Source: Cellvibrio sp. pealriver (GTDB lineage Bacteria > Pseudomonadota > Gammaproteobacteria > Pseudomonadales > Cellvibrionaceae). From it: DNA of 64,000 nucleotides. A program made the translations under genes and the position numbers. Location of the stretch: positions 4,290,395 to 4,354,394 of the forward strand of contig NZ_KQ236688.1 in assembly GCF_001183545.1 (NCBI RefSeq). The letters are read 5' to 3'. Positions 26,332 to 35,568 of the stretch are shown in pieces. Under the pieces are notes generated by a model. It saw nothing but the letters and a program-made list of their open reading frames with translations, searched no databases and was not told where the DNA came from. Numbering within the stretch: position 1 is the first letter of the stretch; each line of letters begins with the position of its first letter.

Positions 26332-26360
26332 GGTAATACCTGTTATTGAAATTATCGTGT

Positions 26361-26387
26361 GCCTGTCTTTGATCGGCAGGCTTTTTT
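26361..26387 (+). terminator. Plus-strand terminator-like hairpin in the leader of the transporter gene
   Basis: GCCTGTC (26361-26367) pairs with GGCAGGC (26375-26381, one G-U), 7-nt loop, then TTTTTT on the plus strand. The adjoining genes are both on the minus strand, so as a terminator it would face antisense transcription; on the minus strand it is a hairpin 30-50 nt before the transporter start. Confidence 0.45.
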
Positions 26388-26440
26388 ATTGCCGCTAATT
26401 CGACGGCGCGACCATACCACAATTGCCGTGTGGCTAGCCG

Positions 26441-27172
26441 TCAAATCTCGAAGGCGAAACCGGATTCGCTCAGGTGTTTGTAGGCCTCGGCATCAAACCG
26501 GTAAAGGCTTGCAGCGCGATGTGGAACGCCTTGCTGTTTTTCATTGCACGGCGACAGCAGATTCATCTTCATAATCTTGCGACGGAAGTTGGGCTTGTCC
26601 AGCGTGGTGTTGAGGATTGCCTCATACAGCGCTTGCAATTGCAGCAGGGTGAATTTTTCCGGGAGCAGGTTAAAACCAATCGGTTGATGGCAAACCTGAT
26701 GGCGCAACACCTTCAAACCATGCGCAATGATTTCCGCGTGGTCATACACAAGTTCAGGCAAGTTATTCACGCTTTGCCAGTTCACATCGGCTGCACTTTG
26801 GCCCGCCACTAATGAAAATTTATCGGCGCTTACCAGTGCGTAATAAGCGATGGTCACAACACGCTCTGTGGGAAAACGGTCAACCCGGCCAAAGGTTTTC
26901 AGTTGTTCCAGATACAAATCACGTACGCCGGTCAGTTCTTCCAGCAGGCGATAGGCTGCATCGCGCAGGTTTTCATCGTAACGGATCCAGCCCCCGGGCA
27001 GCGCCCATTTACCTTGATGCAGAGGGTCAGTTTGCTTGACCAGCAGAATTTTCAGCTCGTTATTTTCCAAGCCAAAAATCAGGTTATCGATAGAAAGTGC
27101 CTTGATGACATCCTCAGCCAAGTTGAGGCTGCTATGGGTTGGTTGGCTGCCGGGAATGTGAGTAGTGGGCAC
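26441..27172 (-). CDS. NrtR-family transcriptional regulator (Nudix domain plus winged helix)
   Basis: 243 residues. An N-terminal Nudix-fold ligand domain (about 20-160) is followed by a C-terminal winged helix (about 165-235: KFTLLQLQALYEAIL, then NFRRKIMKM). The Nudix box is decayed: in G-x5-E-x7-R-E-U-x-E-E the first Glu after Arg75 is Leu76 and the last is Leu80, fitting a sensor rather than a hydrolase. Relatives regulate NAD or pentose genes. Placement between the transporter and divergent xylB suggests control of xylose use. GTG 27172 is chosen because GAGGA lies 8 nt before it; TTG 27178 is only 2 nt from the same motif. Confidence 0.8.
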   Translation of the reverse strand: MPTTHIPGSQPTHSSLNLAEDVIKALSIDNLIFGLENNELKILLVKQTDPLHQGKWALPGGWIRYDENLRDAAYRLLEELTGVRDLYLEQLKTFGRVDRFPTERVVTIAYYALVSADKFSLVAGQSAADVNWQSVNNLPELVYDHAEIIAHGLKVLRHQVCHQPIGFNLLPEKFTLLQLQALYEAILNTTLDKPNFRRKIMKMNLLSPCNEKQQGVPHRAASLYRFDAEAYKHLSESGFAFEI

Positions 27173-27496
27173 GTTCAATGTCCTCAGGATAACAAAGGTT
27201 ATTGTTTCTATTAGTCGATAAAGCCTGTTCGATAGGCTGGTTTAATCGGCATTGTATAAGCCAGCGTCACAATGGTCGAGAGCTGCGCGGATAGGATCAA
27301 CTTACGCGACACAAAAGAAATTTCATAGATATTGTGATTATGACCTTAATATTTACGTTCCTTTATCTTGTTGTCACATAGACAATAAGCTATTCTATGC
27401 TCATGTCAAATAACGGTGTGCAATTTATAACCATAAGTGCGCATTGTTTAGTTCTCTCTCTATGTGTTGGCTGCAAAGCCTAAGGTGAAAACCGCT
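27173..27496. promoter_or_regulatory. Divergent control region of the NrtR-type regulator and xylBA
   Basis: 324 bp without a gene. Besides the 23-bp palindrome listed separately, it has ATAAC-AAAG-GTTAT at 27189-27202 close to the regulator start, and a possible xylB promoter TTGTCA (27371-27376), 17-bp spacer, TCTATG (27394-27399), of which only the -35 is close to consensus. Confidence 0.4.
27367..27389. promoter_or_regulatory. 23-bp palindromic operator candidate before xylB
   Basis: CTTGTTGTC-N5-GACAATAAG matches at 8 of 9 pairs. It overlaps the best -35 candidate of xylB and is of the size and symmetry of NrtR-family operators. The adjoining Nudix-type regulator is the natural candidate to bind it. 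Confidence 0.5.
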
Positions 27497-28981
27497 ATGT
27501 TGTTTCTTGGCATTGATGTCGGCAGTTCTTCCGTCAAATTGTCGGTATTGGATGGTGCTACAGGCAAAAGTCTGGGCGCGCTGTCCCATCCTGAATCGGA
27601 ATTGGCGATAGAAAGCCCTGCTGCCGGTTTTGCCGAACAAGACCCGAATACCTGGTGGGATTGCATTCGTCAGGGTTTTGCACGTTTGGTGGCGCGCGGC
27701 AGTTTTGACCCGCAGCGTATTGATGCAATCGGTATTTCTTACCAGATGCACGGTTTGGTTGTTGTGGACAAAAACCAGCAAGTGTTGCGCCCTTCTATTA
27801 TCTGGTGCGACAGCCGTGCGGTGCCGCTGGGCAATAAAGCACTCACCGATCTCGGACACGATTACTGCTTCGGTCATTTGTTGAATTCCCCTGGCAATTT
27901 CACGGCAGCGAAATTGCGCTGGGTGCAAGAAAACCAGCCAGAGATTTTCGCGCGCATCCACAAAATTATGCTGCCCGGTGATTTTGTAGCGATGAAATTA
28001 TCAGGCGAAATCAACACGACCGCGTCGGGTTTATCAGAAGGTACGCTGTGGGATTTCAAAGAAAATCGCGTTGCCACTGAATTGCTGGCGCACTGGGGAA
28101 TTGATGCGGCAGTGATTCCCGATGTAGTGCCCAGCTTTGGTGTGCAATCGGTCGTGAGTGATTCGGTTGCGGCGGAATTAGGTTTGCGTTCAGGCGTGAA
28201 AATTTGTTATCGCGCGGGCGATCAACCGAACAATGCATTTAGCTTGAATGTGTTGGAGCCGGGCGAAGTTGCTGCAACGGCGGGAACCTCGGGTGTGATT
28301 TACGGCGTGACCGATCAGCCCGCGGCTGATACTGAATCGCGCGTAAATACATTTTTACATGTCACCAGCACCGAAGAGAAAAAACGCAATGGCGTGCTGG
28401 TGTGTGTGAATGGTTGTGGCCGCTTGTATTCCTGGTTGCGCCAAACCATCAGTGCGGCCGGCGCAACGCCATCTTATCCGCAATTGAATGCGTTGGCGCA
28501 AGCCGTGCCAGTGGGCAGTGATGGTTTGTTGTTCCATCCGTTTGGCAATGGTGCCGAGCGAATTTTTCAAAATAAAAATCTGGGCGCGCAATTGCGCAAC
28601 CTGGATTTTAATCGCCATGGTTTGGGGCACATGGTGCGCGCCGCACAAGAAGGCATAGTGTTTTCACTCAATCAGGGTTTCGATGTATTGAAATCATTGG
28701 GTGGCAGTTGCGAAGTGGTGCGTGCCGGTAAAGGCAATATGTTTTTAAGCGATGTATTTGCGCAAACCTTTGCGAATACAACGCAAGCTGCAGTCGAAAT
28801 GTTTGAAACCGATGGCGCTGAAGGCGCAGCGCGCGCAGCGGCATTGGGTAGTGGTTATTACGCTTCAGCGAATGAAGCATTTACTGGGTTGACGCGCCTG
28901 AGTGTGGTGGAGCCACAAGCAGCACTGTTTGCCCAGTATCAGGATGCTTATCAACACTGGGTTGCACTATTGCCAAAGTAA
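27497..28981 (+). CDS. xylB: Xylulokinase
   Basis: 494 residues, FGGY kinase family; phosphorylates D-xylulose to xylulose 5-phosphate for the pentose phosphate pathway. N-terminal phosphate loop FLGIDVGSSSVK, YQMHGLV with the substrate-binding Met-His, IIWCDSRA, and the C-terminal FGGY part with GNMFLSDVFAQTFAN. ATG 27497 is preferred over an in-frame TTG 33 nt upstream because AAGGTG lies 10 nt before it; xylA has the same AAGGTGAAAA leader. First gene of xylB-xylA, 84 nt apart. Confidence 0.95.
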   Translation: MLFLGIDVGSSSVKLSVLDGATGKSLGALSHPESELAIESPAAGFAEQDPNTWWDCIRQGFARLVARGSFDPQRIDAIGISYQMHGLVVVDKNQQVLRPSIIWCDSRAVPLGNKALTDLGHDYCFGHLLNSPGNFTAAKLRWVQENQPEIFARIHKIMLPGDFVAMKLSGEINTTASGLSEGTLWDFKENRVATELLAHWGIDAAVIPDVVPSFGVQSVVSDSVAAELGLRSGVKICYRAGDQPNNAFSLNVLEPGEVAATAGTSGVIYGVTDQPAADTESRVNTFLHVTSTEEKKRNGVLVCVNGCGRLYSWLRQTISAAGATPSYPQLNALAQAVPVGSDGLLFHPFGNGAERIFQNKNLGAQLRNLDFNRHGLGHMVRAAQEGIVFSLNQGFDVLKSLGGSCEVVRAGKGNMFLSDVFAQTFANTTQAAVEMFETDGAEGAARAAALGSGYYASANEAFTGLTRLSVVEPQAALFAQYQDAYQHWVALLPK

Positions 28982-29065
28982 CTTAAAAAATATTTTGGTT
29001 TGAGCCCGCTTGCGATAAACAATTTTTTGAATGTGTGTTAGTAAAAAATCCTCAAGGTGAAAAAT

Positions 29066-30397
29066 ATGAGTATTGTTCTTGGTAGCAAAGAATACTTCCC
29101 CGGTATCAGCAAGATCGGTTACGAAGGCCCGGATTCTGATAATCCATTAGCATTTAAATACTACGATGAAAACCGCGTAGTTGCCGGCAAAACCTTGAAA
29201 GAACATTTCAGATTTGCCACTTGCTACTGGCACAGCTTCTGTGGCGCTGGCCATGATCCTTTTGGTCCAGGCACCAAAATTTTCCCGTGGATGGCAACGC
29301 AAGATCCTATCGCGCGCGCGCGTGAAAAAATGGATGCCGCATTTGAATTCATCACCAAGTTGGGCACTCCATACTACTGCTTCCACGATGTGGATCTGGT
29401 AGATGAAGGTGCATCACGTGCAGAAACCTCCAGCCGTTTGCAATCTATTGTTGAGTACGCAAAGGAAAAACAAAAAGCATCTGGCGTGAAATTATTGTGG
29501 GGTACTGCCAACCTGTTTTCTAACCCACGTTATATGAACGGGGCATCTACCAATCCGGATTTCAACGTAGTGGCTTATGCCGGTGCGCAATTGAAAGATG
29601 CGATTGATGCAACCATCGCACTGAACGGTGAGAACTATGTGTTCTGGGGTGGCCGTGAAGGTTACATGAGCTTGCTCAACACCGACATGAAACGCGAACA
29701 AGAACATATGGCGCGCTTCCTGACCATGGCTCGCGACTACGCGCGCTCACAAGGTTTTAAAGGTTGGTTCTTTATCGAACCAAAACCAATGGAACCTTCA
29801 AAGCACCAATACGATTTTGATGCCGAAACCGTAATTGGTTTCTTGCGTCATCACGGTTTGGATAAAGATTTTAAATTGAATCTGGAAACTAACCACGCAA
29901 CGCTTGCTGGCCACACCATGTGCCACGATATGCAAGCCGCAGCAAATGCTGGCATGTTGGGTTCATTGGATGCTAACCGCGGTGATTACCAAAACGCGTG
30001 GGACACCGACCAGTTCCCTTACAACATCAACGAAACCGTAGAGATGATGTTGGTGTTGTTGCGCGCGGGTGGTTTGCAAGGTGGTGGTGTGAACTTTGAT
30101 GCAAAAGTTCGCCGCAACTCTCCAGACCCGGTAGATATGTTCTACGGCCACATTGGTGGTATGGATACATTTGCACGCGCGTTGATTATCGCTGACAGCC
30201 TGATTCAACAATCACCGCTGGAAGGTATGCGCAAAGAGCGTTACAGCAGCTTCGATGCAGGCAATGGCGCTGCGTACGAACAAGGCAAGCTGACTCTGCA
30301 ACAATTGGCAGAGATCGGTAACAAAGGTGGCGAAATCACCTTGCAAAGCGGCCGTCAGGAGCTGTACGAAAATATTATCAACCGTTACATCCGTTAA
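29066..30397 (+). CDS. xylA: Xylose isomerase
   Basis: 443 residues, close to the E. coli length. Interconverts D-xylose and D-xylulose with two divalent metals. Catalytic H107 and D110 lie in FHDVD; metal ligands include the Glu of [17 protein letters not shown] and the H-N-H segment [12 protein letters not shown]. Belongs to the longer (group II) xylose isomerases. ATG 29066 is chosen over GTG 29057 because the GTG forms part of the AAGGTG ribosome-binding site. Followed by a strong terminator. Confidence 0.96.
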   Translation: MSIVLGSKEYFPGISKIGYEGPDSDNPLAFKYYDENRVVAGKTLKEHFRFATCYWHSFCGAGHDPFGPGTKIFPWMATQDPIARAREKMDAAFEFITKLGTPYYCFHDVDLVDEGASRAETSSRLQSIVEYAKEKQKASGVKLLWGTANLFSNPRYMNGASTNPDFNVVAYAGAQLKDAIDATIALNGENYVFWGGREGYMSLLNTDMKREQEHMARFLTMARDYARSQGFKGWFFIEPKPMEPSKHQYDFDAETVIGFLRHHGLDKDFKLNLETNHATLAGHTMCHDMQAAANAGMLGSLDANRGDYQNAWDTDQFPYNINETVEMMLVLLRAGGLQGGGVNFDAKVRRNSPDPVDMFYGHIGGMDTFARALIIADSLIQQSPLEGMRKERYSSFDAGNGAAYEQGKLTLQQLAEIGNKGGEITLQSGRQELYENIINRYIR

Positions 30398-30434
30398 TCG
30401 TTTTTGAGTTAACAATTTTTCTAGCAAAGCCTCT

Positions 30435-30486
30435 GGCCGCCTATGATCATCCCAGCAATGGTGTGATAACTGGCGGCCTTTTTTAT
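30435..30486 (+). terminator. Intrinsic terminator of xylBA
   Basis: GGCCGCC (30435-30441) and GGCGGCC (30472-30478) form a GC-rich stem followed by seven T, 37 nt after xylA. The 30-nt loop may form a second stem. Confidence 0.75.
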
Positions 30487-30512
30487 TACCAATAACATAA
30501 TAAAAACCAAGA

Positions 30513-30552
30513 ATCGCAATCGTTAAATCAAACATCGTAATTGTTAAATCAA
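30513..30552 (+). repeat. Two 19-bp direct repeats with 21-bp period before the GH3 gene
   Basis: 30513-30531 and 30534-30552 match at 17 of 19 positions and share GTTAAATCAA exactly. A 21-bp period puts both on the same face of the helix. They end 49 nt before the GH3 ATG, as expected for tandem activator sites. Confidence 0.6.
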
Positions 30553-30601
30553 GTACCACGTTCGCACAACCAAAAATACACCAGTAAAAGAGGGCAACAC
30601 T

Positions 30602-33124
30602 ATGCAACCCTTATTATCCCTACGGTTAAAAAATTGTATTGCCAGTGCATTGTTATTGGCACTTCCGTTTAGTGCACACAATGTCAATAGCGCAGACGAT
30701 TCGAATAAAACAGGCGCTTCACACAAGCCCGGCACTTCTCACAAAACAGTTCCGGTTTATAAAAATCCCGCCAAATCAATCGATGCACGCGTCAATGATT
30801 TGCTCAAACGCATGACGTTGGAAGAGAAAGTTGCGCAATTGCAAACCGTGTGGGTTGCGCGGCAAAAATTGGAAACAGAAGCGGGTGAATTTACCGCAGA
30901 GCATGCACAAGACATTATCGGGTTGGGTATTGGTCAGGTTGCCCGTCCGGCAGAAAATAAAGCAGTGCTGTCTCCCAATAAAACACCGGCACAAACATTG
31001 GCGTTCACCAATGCTGTGCAGAAATATCTGGTTGAAAATACCCGCTTGGGAATTCCTGCGATCTTTCATGAAGAGGCATTGCACGGTCACGCTGGTCGCA
31101 ATGCCACAAGCTTTCCGCAATCGATTGCTCTGGCAAGTACGTGGGACCCAAGCGCCATTGAGCAGGTGTACACCATTGCCGCAAAAGAAATGCGCGCGAT
31201 AGGTACGCACCAGGCGCTTGCGCCTGTACTTGATGTGGCGCGCGACCCGCGCTGGGGGCGCATTGAAGAAACTATGGGCGAAGATCCTTATCTGGTATCT
31301 GAATTGGGCGTAGCAGCCGTAAAAGGTTTTCAGGGAGCCGGCAAAGACATTGGTAAAGAGCGCGTGTTGGCGACCTTGAAACATCTTGCCGGGCACGGTG
31401 AACCCACCGGCGGATTAAATACCGCGCCAGCGCCGATAGGTGAGCGCAGTCTGCGCGAAAATTTTCTACCGCCTTTTGAAGCGGCGGTGAAAGTGGCACA
31501 TGCACGCAGTGTGATGGCGTCTTACAATGAAATTGATGGCATCCCCTCGCATTCGAATGTGGATTTGCTGCAAAATATTTTGCGCGGCGAATGGAATTTT
31601 AGTGGTGTTGTTGTCAGTGATTATTTTGCGATTGCCGAATTAATTAACCGTCATCATCTTGCGGCAGATAAATCTGATGCCGCACTGATGGCAATGGCTG
31701 CCGGTGTCGATGTCGAAACACCCGACGGCGATGCTTACAAAACATTGGTTCAATTAGTTAACGATAAAAAAATCAGCATTAAAAAAATTGATCAAGCCGT
31801 CGCGCGCGTATTGCATGAAAAGTTTTCACTAGGGTTGTTCGATACGCCCTACACCCCCGTCACTGATGTGGATGCATTTGTCGGAAATCCACAACACGCG
31901 TTGCTTGCGCAACAGGTTGCTGAAAAATCTATCATCCTGCTGAAAAACGAAAAAAATATTTTGCCGTTAAATAAATCAGCATTGAAATCCATCGCGCTGA
32001 TCGGCCCGCATGTCGATGAAACCTTGATTGGTGGCTATAGCGATGTACCCAAAAAGACAGTCAGTATATTGCAGGGTTTAACGGAATATCTTGGCAGTGC
32101 AGTGAAAGTGCATCACGAGAAAGGCACATTGTTAACCATTGAAAAATGGCCATCGCATCCGGATTCTGCCGCTGCCAACAGCCGTTCAAAACAGCGTTGG
32201 CACACCGACGAGGTAGTGTTGGCATCACCAGCTGATACCAAAGGTATGATTGAAAAAGCAGTAGCCGCTGCGCAAAAAAGTGATGTTGCTATTGTGGTTG
32301 TGGGCGATAACGAAGCAACCTCGCGCGAGGCTTGGAGCGATAGCCATTTGGGCGACCGGACCAGCCTTGAATTATTGGGCGAACAGCAAGCGTTGGTTGA
32401 TGCTGTATTGGCAACCGGACAACCAACGGTGGTGTTGCTAATAGGTGGGCGTCCATTGGCAATCAGTAAGCTGGCAGAAACTGCGCCCGCGATTTTGCAA
32501 GGTTGGTATTTGGGGCAAGAAACGGGGCGCGCAGTTGCCCGCGTGTTATTTGGCGATGTCAATCCCGGCGGCAAATTGCCGGTAAGTGTTCCGCGCTCTG
32601 CTGGCCATTTGCCGGTGTATTACAACTATAAGCCTTCGGCTAAACGCGGCTATGCATTTGAAAAAACCGACGCGCTTTATCCTTTTGGTTTTGGTTTGAG
32701 TTACACGCAGTTTGCCTACAAAGATATGCAGCTGGACAAAACCACGCTGGGTGCAAATGAAGTGGTTAATGTCAGTGTCACAGTGACCAATACCGGCAAG
32801 CGTGCGGGCGATGAAATTGTGCAGCTTTACACCAATGACCCGGTGGCGAGCGTTACCCAACCGGTTAAACAATTGCGCGGTTTCAAACGCGTAAATCTTG
32901 CTGCTGGCCAATCGGCGCGCGTGGTGTTTACCCTGTCGGCCAATCAATTTGCGTTTTATGACCGCGCGATGAAATTTATGCTTGAGCCGGGAAAAATCAA
33001 TGTGATGGTGGGCGGATCATCTGCCGATCTGCCATTAAAAGCAGAATTAAACGTGACCGGTAAAGCAGCGGATGTCAGCCGCTCCAAGGTCTACATCACA
33101 CCGGCAGCGGTGAGTTATTTGTAA
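30602..33124 (+). CDS. GH3 beta-glucosidase/beta-xylosidase, exported
   Basis: 840 residues with a signal peptide (about 1-29) and a short repeated GASHKPG/TSHK spacer. GH3 layout: TIM barrel, then alpha/beta sandwich, then C-terminal fibronectin III-like domain (from about 720). The nucleophile is D340 in VVVSDYF; the substrate-binding K-H of LATLKHLAGHGEP is present. GH3 enzymes of this layout cleave xylo-oligosaccharides or cellobiose from the non-reducing end. The neighbouring xylBA makes beta-xylosidase the better guess, but SDYF alone does not decide it. Own promoter region with tandem repeats; terminator follows. Confidence 0.88.
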   Translation: MQPLLSLRLKNCIASALLLALPFSAHNVNSADDSNKTGASHKPGTSHKTVPVYKNPAKSIDARVNDLLKRMTLEEKVAQLQTVWVARQKLETEAGEFTAEHAQDIIGLGIGQVARPAENKAVLSPNKTPAQTLAFTNAVQKYLVENTRLGIPAIFHEEALHGHAGRNATSFPQSIALASTWDPSAIEQVYTIAAKEMRAIGTHQALAPVLDVARDPRWGRIEETMGEDPYLVSELGVAAVKGFQGAGKDIGKERVLATLKHLAGHGEPTGGLNTAPAPIGERSLRENFLPPFEAAVKVAHARSVMASYNEIDGIPSHSNVDLLQNILRGEWNFSGVVVSDYFAIAELINRHHLAADKSDAALMAMAAGVDVETPDGDAYKTLVQLVNDKKISIKKIDQAVARVLHEKFSLGLFDTPYTPVTDVDAFVGNPQHALLAQQVAEKSIILLKNEKNILPLNKSALKSIALIGPHVDETLIGGYSDVPKKTVSILQGLTEYLGSAVKVHHEKGTLLTIEKWPSHPDSAAANSRSKQRWHTDEVVLASPADTKGMIEKAVAAAQKSDVAIVVVGDNEATSREAWSDSHLGDRTSLELLGEQQALVDAVLATGQPTVVLLIGGRPLAISKLAETAPAILQGWYLGQETGRAVARVLFGDVNPGGKLPVSVPRSAGHLPVYYNYKPSAKRGYAFEKTDALYPFGFGLSYTQFAYKDMQLDKTTLGANEVVNVSVTVTNTGKRAGDEIVQLYTNDPVASVTQPVKQLRGFKRVNLAAGQSARVVFTLSANQFAFYDRAMKFMLEPGKINVMVGGSSADLPLKAELNVTGKAADVSRSKVYITPAAVSYL

Positions 33125-33154
33125 TCGGTTTAGCTGGAACACCCTGTCAGCCCA

Positions 33155-33185
33155 CTGCGGTGGGGGTATCCCCGCCGTAGTTTTT
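33155..33185 (+). terminator. Intrinsic terminator of the GH3 gene
   Basis: An 11-bp stem (33155-33165 with 33170-33180, two G-U pairs) with GTAT loop and TTTTT tail, 31 nt after the stop. Confidence 0.8.
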
Positions 33186-33259
33186 CAGGTCCTTTTCTTT
33201 TATTCTGTTGCACCCACCGTCGGCTGTGGGTGACTAATAGGATACCTAAGGACTTCACT

Positions 33260-34861
33260 GTGAACGAATCATCTTGCCCCGCAACAAAAACGGCAGCCAA
33301 GGCTCATGCCTTGCCTTTATTCTCATTATTGCCAAAACGGCTTTCATCCCTTGTTTCCCTTTGCGCTTCTGTACTTCTGCTCTCATCCTGCGGTGGCGGG
33401 GGAGGTGATGGCGGTGGGGGCGGCACACCGGGGCTTATTTCCGGCGGCAATAATACTTGGCAAGCAGGTGTGTATAAACCGTCGGATAACTTTAAAAATT
33501 ACTGCGAAAAACCACGTGTAGGCGCAAGCAAAATTACCGGCATTCCTTTCCCTGACCGTAAAGGAAACGCCACACAAGAAAAGAATTTTTTGCGCTCATG
33601 GAGTTATGAAACCTATCTTTGGTTTGAGGATTTACCTGATGTCAATCCTGACAATAGTGATACGCCACAAAATTATTTCAGACGTCTGGTTTCCGATAAA
33701 AAAACACCCTCGGGCTCTTATAAAGATAATTTCCATTTTTATGAGCCGACCGAAAGTGAAGAGGCATGGAGTGCGGGCATCACTTATGGTTACGGACTTC
33801 ATTTAAAAATTAATTGGGAAGTACCGCGGACTATCCAGGTTGTTTACGCCGATAGTAATTCACCGGCTGCTAATAACAACGTTAAACGTGGTGCAAAAAT
33901 TATCGCAGTGGATGGATTGAATATATCCACCATGAATGCCAATGCATTATTTGATGCGCTTTATCCGCCACAAATTAATGCGGTACATGAATTTGAAATT
34001 CAGGATGCCGGTACCAATAACACCCGTAAAGTCATTTTGGAATCAGCCTCTTTACCAACAGAAGCTGTATCCATTGCCAAAGCGATTGATCATAACGGCA
34101 GTAAGGTAGGTTATATTCAATTCAATACTTTTATTCCAGATGCACAGGACCAATGGGTGACGGCAATAAACTCGCTTAAAAATGCGGGTGTAACTGATTT
34201 GGTCGTGGATATGCGCTACAACGGTGGTGGATATATTTCAATTGCGGCGCAAGTCGGTTATATGATTGCTGGGGCCAACACCAACAATAAAGTGTTTTAC
34301 CAGAATGTCGCCAATTCAAAAATGCCTAAAGAAGATCCTTGGGGGTTCGTCGATGTTGGTTTGTATGGCTTAAATAAATCGTTAAATTTGCCTACACTGA
34401 ATTTGCAGCGCGTTTATGTGTTGGCAACAGAAGGAACGTGTTCCGCAAGTGAATTGGTCATCAATAGTTTGCGCGGTATTGGTGTCAGTGTTTATTTAAT
34501 TGGTGATACCACATGCGGCAAACCCTATGGATTTTTGCCGGAACCGAATTGCGGCACTACCTATTACACCATCCAATTTAAAGCAGTAAATGCCAAAGGT
34601 TATGGCGAATATAGCGATGGCTTTATACCGTCCACAACCGATAATGGAATGGATAGAGTTAAAGGTTGTAGTGTTGCAGATAATCTGACCTATCAATTAG
34701 GTGATTCAAATGAACCTTTACTTGCGGCTGCACTGCAGTTGCGTGCAACGGGGATATGTCCAACTGCATCAACTCGTGGCCAGCAGAAAGTGTCGGTGGA
34801 TGTAGAGCAAGGAGAATTGATGTTGCCGCCCACCAGACGGTTGATGATTCAGGATCGTTAA
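33260..34861 (+). CDS. S41-family peptidase lipoprotein
   Basis: 533 residues from GTG 33260, chosen because AAGGA lies 7 nt upstream; an earlier GTG at 33230 has no such motif. Lipobox LSSC followed by a Gly-rich tether predicts a lipoprotein. A PDZ-like region (PAANNNVKRGAKIIAVDG) precedes the tail-specific protease (S41/CtpA-like) domain, with DLVVDMRYNGGG and the presumed nucleophile Ser in EGTCSASELV. Expected to act in the periplasm or outer membrane. Such Cys-rich S41 lipoproteins are common in marine and soil gammaproteobacteria, but targets are unknown. No functional link to the xylan genes is evident. Confidence 0.85.
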   Translation: MNESSCPATKTAAKAHALPLFSLLPKRLSSLVSLCASVLLLSSCGGGGGDGGGGGTPGLISGGNNTWQAGVYKPSDNFKNYCEKPRVGASKITGIPFPDRKGNATQEKNFLRSWSYETYLWFEDLPDVNPDNSDTPQNYFRRLVSDKKTPSGSYKDNFHFYEPTESEEAWSAGITYGYGLHLKINWEVPRTIQVVYADSNSPAANNNVKRGAKIIAVDGLNISTMNANALFDALYPPQINAVHEFEIQDAGTNNTRKVILESASLPTEAVSIAKAIDHNGSKVGYIQFNTFIPDAQDQWVTAINSLKNAGVTDLVVDMRYNGGGYISIAAQVGYMIAGANTNNKVFYQNVANSKMPKEDPWGFVDVGLYGLNKSLNLPTLNLQRVYVLATEGTCSASELVINSLRGIGVSVYLIGDTTCGKPYGFLPEPNCGTTYYTIQFKAVNAKGYGEYSDGFIPSTTDNGMDRVKGCSVADNLTYQLGDSNEPLLAAALQLRATGICPTASTRGQQKVSVDVEQGELMLPPTRRLMIQDR

Positions 34862-34907
34862 TATCTGATCAATAGCGAATTAATGAAAGAAAGGTGATAT
34901 GCGTTGC

Positions 34908-34940
34908 AAAAGGCTCCTATTAATGGAGTCTTTTGTTTTT
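34908..34940 (+). terminator. Intrinsic terminator of the S41 peptidase gene
   Basis: AAAAGGCTCC (34908-34917) pairs with GGAGTCTTTT (34925-34934, one G-U), followed by GTTTTTG. Confidence 0.75.
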
Positions 34941-35031
34941 GTGGTGGTCAGATTGTAAAACCGATATAGTGGCGGCTCTGCTTTACACAGAGCTACTGTG
35001 AGTTTCCCCCCTTCCTTACCTAATGCGTTAA

Positions 35032-35547
35032 ATGATTGTGAATCCTTCTCGTTCTATTGCTACCGCTGTTGATATCGCACTTCTGGAAACCACACCAGAA
35101 CACTTCCTGCAGGTTGCACAATGGCATCATCAGGAGTGCGAGCGCCAAGGCGTAAAATCGTCCCTTGCGTTGCGCCAACAGCGTTTGGTATTGCATGTGC
35201 AGGAAAGCCGCATTCCCAAAACACTGGTTGCGCTGCTCGATGGAAAATTGATCGGCTGCGTAAGCCTTGTTAATTACACCTATCGCAGCAGCGAGCGAAT
35301 GCCCAAAGTCGCGAGCGAAAGCCCGGTGTGGTTAAGCAATTTATTTGTGCTGGAAAAGTACCGCCAGCAGGGTTTTGGCAATGCATTAATCGATGCAGCA
35401 AAACACTACGCGAGCGATTTGGGGCAGGATGAATTATGGCTCTCGGCAACAGACTACACCGATTATTATCAAAAACGCGGCTGGGAAATTATCCGCCGCA
35501 CCCGCTTGGCGGGGCGGCAGGTAAATGTGATGCGGGTGGGATTGTAA
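35032..35547 (+). CDS. GNAT-family N-acetyltransferase
   Basis: 171 residues with the GNAT core: the acetyl-CoA pyrophosphate loop in VLEKYRQQGFGNALID (R-x-x-G-x-G/A) and the C-terminal strand ELWLSATDYTDYYQKRGWEII. Substrate unknown; the fold is used on proteins, antibiotics and amino acids alike. Single gene, convergent with the Lgt-like gene 21 bp downstream. Confidence 0.85.
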   Translation: MIVNPSRSIATAVDIALLETTPEHFLQVAQWHHQECERQGVKSSLALRQQRLVLHVQESRIPKTLVALLDGKLIGCVSLVNYTYRSSERMPKVASESPVWLSNLFVLEKYRQQGFGNALIDAAKHYASDLGQDELWLSATDYTDYYQKRGWEIIRRTRLAGRQVNVMRVGL

Positions 35548-35568
35548 GCGTTATATCTGGAATTGTGT

